From an uncultured Dehalococcoidia bacterium (GTDB taxonomy: Bacteria > Chloroflexota > Dehalococcoidia > Lucifugimonadales > Lucifugimonadaceae): a stretch of 48,440 nt of DNA. The stretch spans positions 1 to 48,440 of the forward strand of contig CAJWWK010000012.1 in assembly GCA_913048295.1 (NCBI GenBank), written 5' to 3'. Below are positions 44,367 through 48,440 of the stretch, one piece after another. Position 1 is the first letter of the stretch; each line of letters opens with the position of its first letter. A program made the translations under genes and the position numbers. A model generated the notes under the pieces. It was not told the DNA's origin, ran no database searches, and saw nothing but the letters and a program-made list of their open reading frames with translations.

Positions 44367-44653
44367 ATGTCCGTTTACCTGGTTGTTGATATCGATGTAA
44401 AAGATTAAGTCGCCTACGAGGAGTATCGAACACTGGTACCGCCCATTATTGAAAAATACGGCGGTCGTCACATCGTACGGGGCCGGAAGATAACCCCCGT
44501 GAAGGTGAGTGGGACCTGCACAGGGTCGTAATCCTCGAGTTTCCTTCGACCGAACGGGCGACCGCAATGCTCATATCAGAGGAGTACGCGCCAATTGCGG
44601 CGATGCGACATCGCGCCGCGGTTTCCGGGACCTTCATAGTCGAAGGTGTTTAG
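44367..44653 (+). pseudogene. DUF1330-family gene with in-frame stop and frameshift
   Basis: The start MSVYLVVDIDVKD is typical of DUF1330 proteins. A TAA at 44406-44408 interrupts it, and the same frame then continues VAYEEYRTLVPPIIEKYGGR. A shift near 44497-44505 (loss of one base) moves to another frame giving GEWDLHRVVILEFPSTERAT and MLISEEYAPIAAMRHRAAVS to the TAG at 44651-44653. Family members are about 95 aa, as here. The two lesions make translation into one protein unlikely. Either a pseudogene or errors in the sequence. Confidence 0.72.
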
Positions 44654-44662
44654 CGAACCGGC

Positions 44663-45742
44663 CTAACCGTGTCGCTTCCGTAATTCTTCTACGGCATCCG
44701 AGATGGCACTCAGCTTCAGGTACGCCTCGTCGATGTCCATCGGATTCTGCGCCCCGGGCGAGAAGCCGCAATCGGGATTGAGCGTGATGCGATCGGCCGG
44801 GACGAACTTGAGCGCTTCTTCGACGCGGTCGATCACGATTTCCGGGGTCTCGACGTTCCGGTCGATCTGGTCGATCACACCCAGTCCAAGAACCTTGCTC
44901 TCCGGAAACCTGGCAAGCACATCGACGCCGCGTGACTCTGGCGCCGCGAATTCCATTGCGAACCGGTCGACGTTAATGTCGGCCAGCGCGTCGATGATCG
45001 GCTCGTAGCCGCCATCGGCGTAGCGTTTCCGGGCGAAATGGGCATGGCACATATGCACCGAGGTCGGCGTATCGCCGGCAGCCTTCACCACCCGGTTGAT
45101 CATGCCGACGCACGTCTCGATCTCGTGTTCGATATCGGTAATACCCATCCGCTCACGGTGTTCTTTATCGACCAGCAACAACAGCCACGGCTCGTCGATC
45201 TGGATGTGGTCGACGCCTAGGTCCGCGAGTTTTCCAACTTCGTTCCGGAGAATCTCGGCACAGGCGACCATGAACTCTTCCCGGGTCGAGTACGCACCTC
45301 CCGAAACGTCCTCTTTCCACATTCGCCAGCCCAGGATGTACGGCGAAGGCAGCGTCACGATGGCGTTTCGGTCCGTGTGCGACAGCAGGAACCGGGCCGC
45401 ACCCGTTGTGAGGTCGTCACGCTGCTCGATCGGCGCAACAACAGCTGGATCGTTGACCGTGTTGGAAAGGTTGGGCATGGCGCCAACCTCGAACCCATCG
45501 ACATGTTCAGCGATTACCTTGATGTAGCTTTCGCGCCGCCATTCTCCATCGGAAATAAAGTCGATCCCCGCCCGTTCCTGCATCGCGATCGCCGAGGGAA
45601 TCGCGGCATCGAAGTATTTTTCTGCAATTTCGGGGCCCAGCGCGCCATCACGGCGATCGAGGATCACCTTGCGCAGCCACTCCGGGCGCGGAAGACTGCC
45701 CACTACGTAGGTCGGGAACAGTTTTGAAGGTGTTGTGTTCAC
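44663..45742 (-). CDS. MetE C-terminal-like (cobalamin-independent methionine synthase type) protein
   Basis: This 359-aa TIM-barrel protein is like the catalytic C-terminal domain of cobalamin-independent methionine synthase. The zinc-site residues H230 and C232 (VHMCHAHF), E264 (FAMEFAAPE) and C325 (LNPDCGFSPG) are present. Conserved ones include VGSLPRP at about 14-20, DGEWRRESY at 65-73 and IDEPWLLLL at 182-190. The N-terminal folate-binding half of full MetE is missing; short proteins of this kind act with other methyl donors or play roles in xenobiotic metabolism. The actual substrate is unknown. It starts with GTG, with AGGAG upstream, and is divergent from the acetyltransferase gene. 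Confidence 0.85.
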   Translation of the reverse strand: MNTTPSKLFPTYVVGSLPRPEWLRKVILDRRDGALGPEIAEKYFDAAIPSAIAMQERAGIDFISDGEWRRESYIKVIAEHVDGFEVGAMPNLSNTVNDPAVVAPIEQRDDLTTGAARFLLSHTDRNAIVTLPSPYILGWRMWKEDVSGGAYSTREEFMVACAEILRNEVGKLADLGVDHIQIDEPWLLLLVDKEHRERMGITDIEHEIETCVGMINRVVKAAGDTPTSVHMCHAHFARKRYADGGYEPIIDALADINVDRFAMEFAAPESRGVDVLARFPESKVLGLGVIDQIDRNVETPEIVIDRVEEALKFVPADRITLNPDCGFSPGAQNPMDIDEAYLKLSAISDAVEELRKRHG

Positions 45743-45835
45743 GTCGGCTCCTGTGGTCGATCAGAATACAGCCAGGTAACGCCCGCATGTAACATGCCAC
45801 TCATCGGCGATTAACGCGCACCGATACCGCATCAT

Positions 45836-46678
45836 ATGCCACCTCCGGAAACCAACCCACAGCGTTCGCTGAGCGACGACTCGGTCGGCAGGGTCATCGC
45901 CGACACGCAGTCGCCGCGAACTCGTGAATCGCTCGGGCGCGATCTGGCGTCGCTCGGGGTCTCATATGGCGACCGGCTGATCGTGCACACGTCGGTGCGC
46001 AGCCTCGGATGGGTCAACGGGGGTGCGATTGCCTACATTCAGGCGTTGATGGACGCCGTAAGCACTACCGGGACAATCGTCATGCCGACCCAGAGCGGTG
46101 ATTACAGCGATCCCGGAAGCTGGCGACACCCACCGGTCCCGCCGGAGTGGGTCGATGCGGTCAAGCGCACGATGCCAGCCTTCGACCCCGCCGTCACCCC
46201 CACCTGGCGTATGGGAGTTACGCCCGAACTTTTCAGGACGATGCCCGGTGTGGTGCGCAGCAATCACCCCTCCGGTTCGTTCGCAGCCTGGGGTGCCAAT
46301 GCAGCAGAAATAGTCGCCGATCACGGCGTTCAGCGAATCGGTGAGGAGTCTCCGGCGGCAAGGCTCTACGACCTCGACGGCAAGGTGCTGCTGGTCGGGG
46401 TCGGGCACGACCGCAACACCAGTTTCCACCTCGCCGAGTACCGGGCTGCTTCGACCGTGTACGTTGAGGAGCTAATGCCACTCGTGGTCGATGGCGAGGT
46501 CGAGTGGACCGAGATCACCGAAATCGAGTTCATGGACGATGATTCGTTGCTGAGTCTCGGAAAGGCGTTCGAGGCCAAAAACGCGGTTGCGACCGGCCGG
46601 ATGGGTTCAGCAGAATGCCGACTTTTCGGCATGCGCAGCTGCGTTGATTTTGCTGTCGACTGGCTGGAACGCAAGTAA
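45836..46678 (+). CDS. AAC(3)-family aminoglycoside N-acetyltransferase-like protein
   Basis: This 280-aa protein has the antibiotic N-acetyltransferase fold. Motifs include GDRLIVHTSVRSLGWVNGG near 45-63, TGTIVMPTQSGDYSDPGSW near 78-96, and RSNHPSGSFAAWG near 141-153, with the likely catalytic H144. The later VLLVGVGHDRNTSFHLAEY segment (about 185-202) is also typical. Such proteins transfer acetyl from acetyl-CoA to amino groups, but many environmental members are not aminoglycoside resistance enzymes. The ATG has no strong ribosome binding site. It is next to the divergent MetE-like gene; a hairpin-ended repeat follows its stop. Confidence 0.85.
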   Translation: MPPPETNPQRSLSDDSVGRVIADTQSPRTRESLGRDLASLGVSYGDRLIVHTSVRSLGWVNGGAIAYIQALMDAVSTTGTIVMPTQSGDYSDPGSWRHPPVPPEWVDAVKRTMPAFDPAVTPTWRMGVTPELFRTMPGVVRSNHPSGSFAAWGANAAEIVADHGVQRIGEESPAARLYDLDGKVLLVGVGHDRNTSFHLAEYRAASTVYVEELMPLVVDGEVEWTEITEIEFMDDDSLLSLGKAFEAKNAVATGRMGSAECRLFGMRSCVDFAVDWLERK

Positions 46679-46680
46679 TA

Positions 46681-46837
46681 CCCTCTCCCTCCGAGGGAGA
46701 GGGTTAGGGTGTGGGTGAAAGTTCGTGACTTCGAAGCAATTGGCGACCGTGAGTGCCGGTTGGTAAGCGCGCGTCGTGAGGTGACCTGAAGGAAACCGAC
46801 CCACCCTCTAACTCCCTCCCTGCGCAAGGAGAGAGGA
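46681..46837. repeat. Hairpin-ended intergenic repeat, copy C (~157 bp)
   Basis: The left arm (46681-46718) reads CCCTCTCCCTCCGAGGGAGA and then GGGTTAGGGTGTGGGTGAAA. The right arm (46801-46837) reads CCACCCTCTAACTCCCTCCC and then TGCGCAAGGAGAGAGG. It lies between the convergent acetyltransferase and amidase genes. This is the cleanest copy of the family; the interior shares a GCAATTG-type word with copy B. Confidence 0.75.
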
Positions 46838-46876
46838 CGGGGCTTTCCCCGCGCCCTCCGACGGACTGGATACGTC

Positions 46877-48313
46877 CTAAGAAACGGCCGGCCTTGCACC
46901 AACCCATGGCCTTGCTTTTTCGAACGCCCTGCTGGCCCTCAATACCGTGGCGTCTTCGTCGTAATCTCCGATTAACTGCAACCCCACGGGCATTCCGCCC
47001 TCACCGAATCCACAGGGAATCGAAGCGGCCGGGTTGAACGATGAGTTGAAGATCATCGTGAACGGAATCGCCCCGTAGTTGATGCCCGCCATCGCGTCGT
47101 CGTTCGGGCTCGACCCGATCTCTTCCGGGGGTTGCAGGTGCGGCCAGGCGACCGCGGCGTTGGTCGGGGCCAGCACCAGGTCGAACTCCTCGAACAGCAG
47201 GTGCAGCTTCAACTGCAGATTCTGGACGTTCCGAAGGGCCACCACCACGTCGGCGCCGGTGAGTGTCCTGCCATGCTCGATCATCTCCAGCGTGTAAGGC
47301 ATGAGGTCCTCGGGTCGCTCATCGGCCAGGTAGCCGTACATGGCGACCTGCCCGGCAGTCCACAGCGTCCACCACGCATCCTTCGGAATCGGGTCGAACT
47401 CGATGTCGAGTGGCTTGACCCTCGCGCCGAGTTCGCTGAATGCCGACCACGACGCCTCGACCATCTCTGCCACGTCATCGTTTACGTCCGATATGCCGAG
47501 TGTCATGGTCGTGCCAATGCGCATTCCTGCAACACCCTCTTCGAGACTGGCGAGATAGTCAGGAACCGGGGCCTTTACCGAGCCGGGGTCGCGCGCATCA
47601 AATCCAGACAACGCCTGATTCAGAATTGCTGAATCTCGTACATCGTTCGACATCGGGCCGCTGGTACCGGCCGAGTTGTAGGCAGGCTGCGCCTGTCCCC
47701 CGAAGCGAGGAATCCGTCCGTGTGTGGGTTTGTGGCCGAAAATACCGCAGAACGAGGCCGGGAGCCTTACCGATCCGCCGCCGTCGGAGCCGGTGCCGAT
47801 CGAACACATGCCCGAAGCGATGGCCGCGGCCGTCCCCCCGCTCGAACCGCCGGGCATCCTGCCGACGTCCCACGGGTTGTTGCAGGTGGGCGCAACGTTC
47901 GAGAACGTCTCTTCCCGGTTGCCGAACTCAGGTGTATTGGTCTTACCGAGGATTACTGCTCCCGTCGCCCTCAGCCGCTCGACAGCCACAGAGTCGTAAT
48001 CGGGTATCCAGTCTTTGAAGAACGAGCTGCCCAGTGTTGTGCGCAAACCCTTCGTGACCTCGAGGTCTTTTACGACGATCGGAACGCCGTGGAGAACGCC
48101 GGGCTCAGAGCGGGAAGCAAGCCGGGCATCGGCTTCTTTTGCCGACTTCAGCGCGCCCTCTTCGTCGAGGGTAATGAAGGCATGGAGTTGCGGCTCGAGC
48201 TGTGCGATGCGGCGCAAGGAGGCCTCTGTCATTTCGACCGAAGATATCTCGCCATTGACGATCATCTGCCGCTGCCTGTGTGCTGGCAGGAACATCAGGT
48301 CTCGGTCGTTCAT
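46877..48313 (-). CDS. Amidase signature family protein
   Basis: This 478-aa serine hydrolase cleaves amides. The Ser-cisSer-Lys triad is visible: K82 in PIVVKDLEV, S157 in PGGSSGGT and S181 in GSDGGGSVRLPASFCG. The glycine-rich stretch (155-190) is the amidase signature. Related roles are GatA (tRNA amidation) and broad-range amidases; the lack of GatB/GatC neighbours and the divergent C-terminus favour a catabolic amidase. AGGAG six bases before the ATG supports the start. No signal peptide is seen. The cut gene at 48351 ends only 37 bp upstream on the same strand. Confidence 0.92.
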   Translation of the reverse strand: MNDRDLMFLPAHRQRQMIVNGEISSVEMTEASLRRIAQLEPQLHAFITLDEEGALKSAKEADARLASRSEPGVLHGVPIVVKDLEVTKGLRTTLGSSFFKDWIPDYDSVAVERLRATGAVILGKTNTPEFGNREETFSNVAPTCNNPWDVGRMPGGSSGGTAAAIASGMCSIGTGSDGGGSVRLPASFCGIFGHKPTHGRIPRFGGQAQPAYNSAGTSGPMSNDVRDSAILNQALSGFDARDPGSVKAPVPDYLASLEEGVAGMRIGTTMTLGISDVNDDVAEMVEASWSAFSELGARVKPLDIEFDPIPKDAWWTLWTAGQVAMYGYLADERPEDLMPYTLEMIEHGRTLTGADVVVALRNVQNLQLKLHLLFEEFDLVLAPTNAAVAWPHLQPPEEIGSSPNDDAMAGINYGAIPFTMIFNSSFNPAASIPCGFGEGGMPVGLQLIGDYDEDATVLRASRAFEKARPWVGARPAVS

Positions 48314-48350
48314 TGCTCCTCAAATCTTGTTCTTGCGCTAATCTGATTAT

Positions 48351-48440
48351 CTACCGGGATTCTATTGCCTGCTTCAGGGTCGATAGTTTGCCCCGCAGCC
48401 GCTTTCTCATGAAATATTTCGCAAACCAGCCGGTGAGTAT
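48351..48440 (-). CDS. C-terminus of an unidentified protein (cut by window edge)
   Basis: On the minus strand, 29 codons run from the window edge to a TAG at 48351-48353. They end in a hydrophobic-then-basic stretch (GWFAKYFMRKRLRGKLSTLK) and then QAIESR. The amphipathic helical look and the close, same-strand spacing to the amidase gene suggest a real gene end. Helical tails of this kind occur in SRPBCC-type and membrane-anchored proteins, but the family cannot be named. Confidence 0.4.
   Translation of the reverse strand: MLTGWFAKYFMRKRLRGKLSTLKQAIESR

Noticed and set aside
45836-46678. AAC(3)-like protein as an antibiotic resistance gene
   Set aside because: The fold is shared by many non-resistance enzymes, and no mobile element or other resistance gene is near.

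Overview
This is a GC-rich window dense with bacterial genes. It holds about 40 intact protein-coding genes on both strands, four decaying genes, two genes cut by the window ends, and several families of short intergenic repeats. I found no rRNA, tRNA, CRISPR array, transposase, phage gene or plasmid gene. The mix suggests a free-living, heterotrophic member of the Chloroflexota, perhaps SAR202-like or Dehalococcoidia-related. It includes paralogous enolase-superfamily dehydratases, aldo/keto reductases, cytoplasmic NHL propellers, a sulfatase, a GlcDEF-type oxidase, DinB-fold proteins, a PPOX/F420-type flavoprotein and a primary sigma factor with a long insert. That taxon is an inference from gene content, not from a marker gene.

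Layout. 0-4.7 kb: the N-terminus of a threonine-synthase-like protein, a gamma-glutamyltransferase without a signal peptide, then a zinc alcohol dehydrogenase followed by a cytoplasmic sulfatase. 4.7-14.6 kb: a glycolate/2-hydroxyacid oxidase system (GlcD apart from an overlapping GlcE-GlcF pair) and an alanine-glyoxylate-type aminotransferase. Between them lie a PadR regulator with a partner membrane protein, a Gfo/Idh/MocA oxidoreductase and two aldo/keto reductases, one of which appears to start at AUU. 14.6-21.3 kb: an SDR with an altered catalytic motif, a small membrane protein, an M20 amidohydrolase, class I fructose-bisphosphate aldolase, a class I/II aminotransferase and a second zinc alcohol dehydrogenase. 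21.3-24.2 kb: the primary sigma factor with a clear terminator, and a Fur-family regulator. 24.2-33.4 kb: three NHL-repeat proteins, a DinB/DfsB-like protein, a PPOX flavoprotein, an HpcH/HpaI aldolase, an MFS transporter, a xylose-isomerase-like TIM-barrel protein and an enolase-superfamily dehydratase. 33.4-35.4 kb: an intact DinB-like gene, a frameshifted paralog and a radical SAM/SPASM remnant. 35.5-43.5 kb: fumarase class II, a RidA protein, a two-domain VOC protein, a CoxG-like protein, an MFS transporter, a two-gene version of D-glutamate cyclase and a DgoD-like dehydratase. 43.5-48.4 kb: two more pseudogenes, a MetE-C-like protein, an AAC(3)-family acetyltransferase, an amidase and a cut gene.

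How the genes may work together. Glycolate (or a related 2-hydroxyacid) would be oxidised by GlcDEF, and the resulting glyoxylate could be transaminated to glycine. The sugar-acid dehydratases, HpcH/HpaI aldolase, oxidoreductases, epimerase-like protein and two transporters look like parts of a sugar-acid or polyhydroxy-acid catabolism. The amidases, aminotransferases, gamma-glutamyltransferase and D-glutamate cyclase pair point to scavenging of amino-acid derivatives. None of these substrates can be read from the sequence. I did not find a clearly new multi-gene system. The most unusual items are the split D-glutamate cyclase, the TxxxR SDR, the AUU start, the three-copy hairpin-ended element of about 157 bp, a 33-bp repeat that supplies a ribosome binding site, and the cluster of decaying genes.
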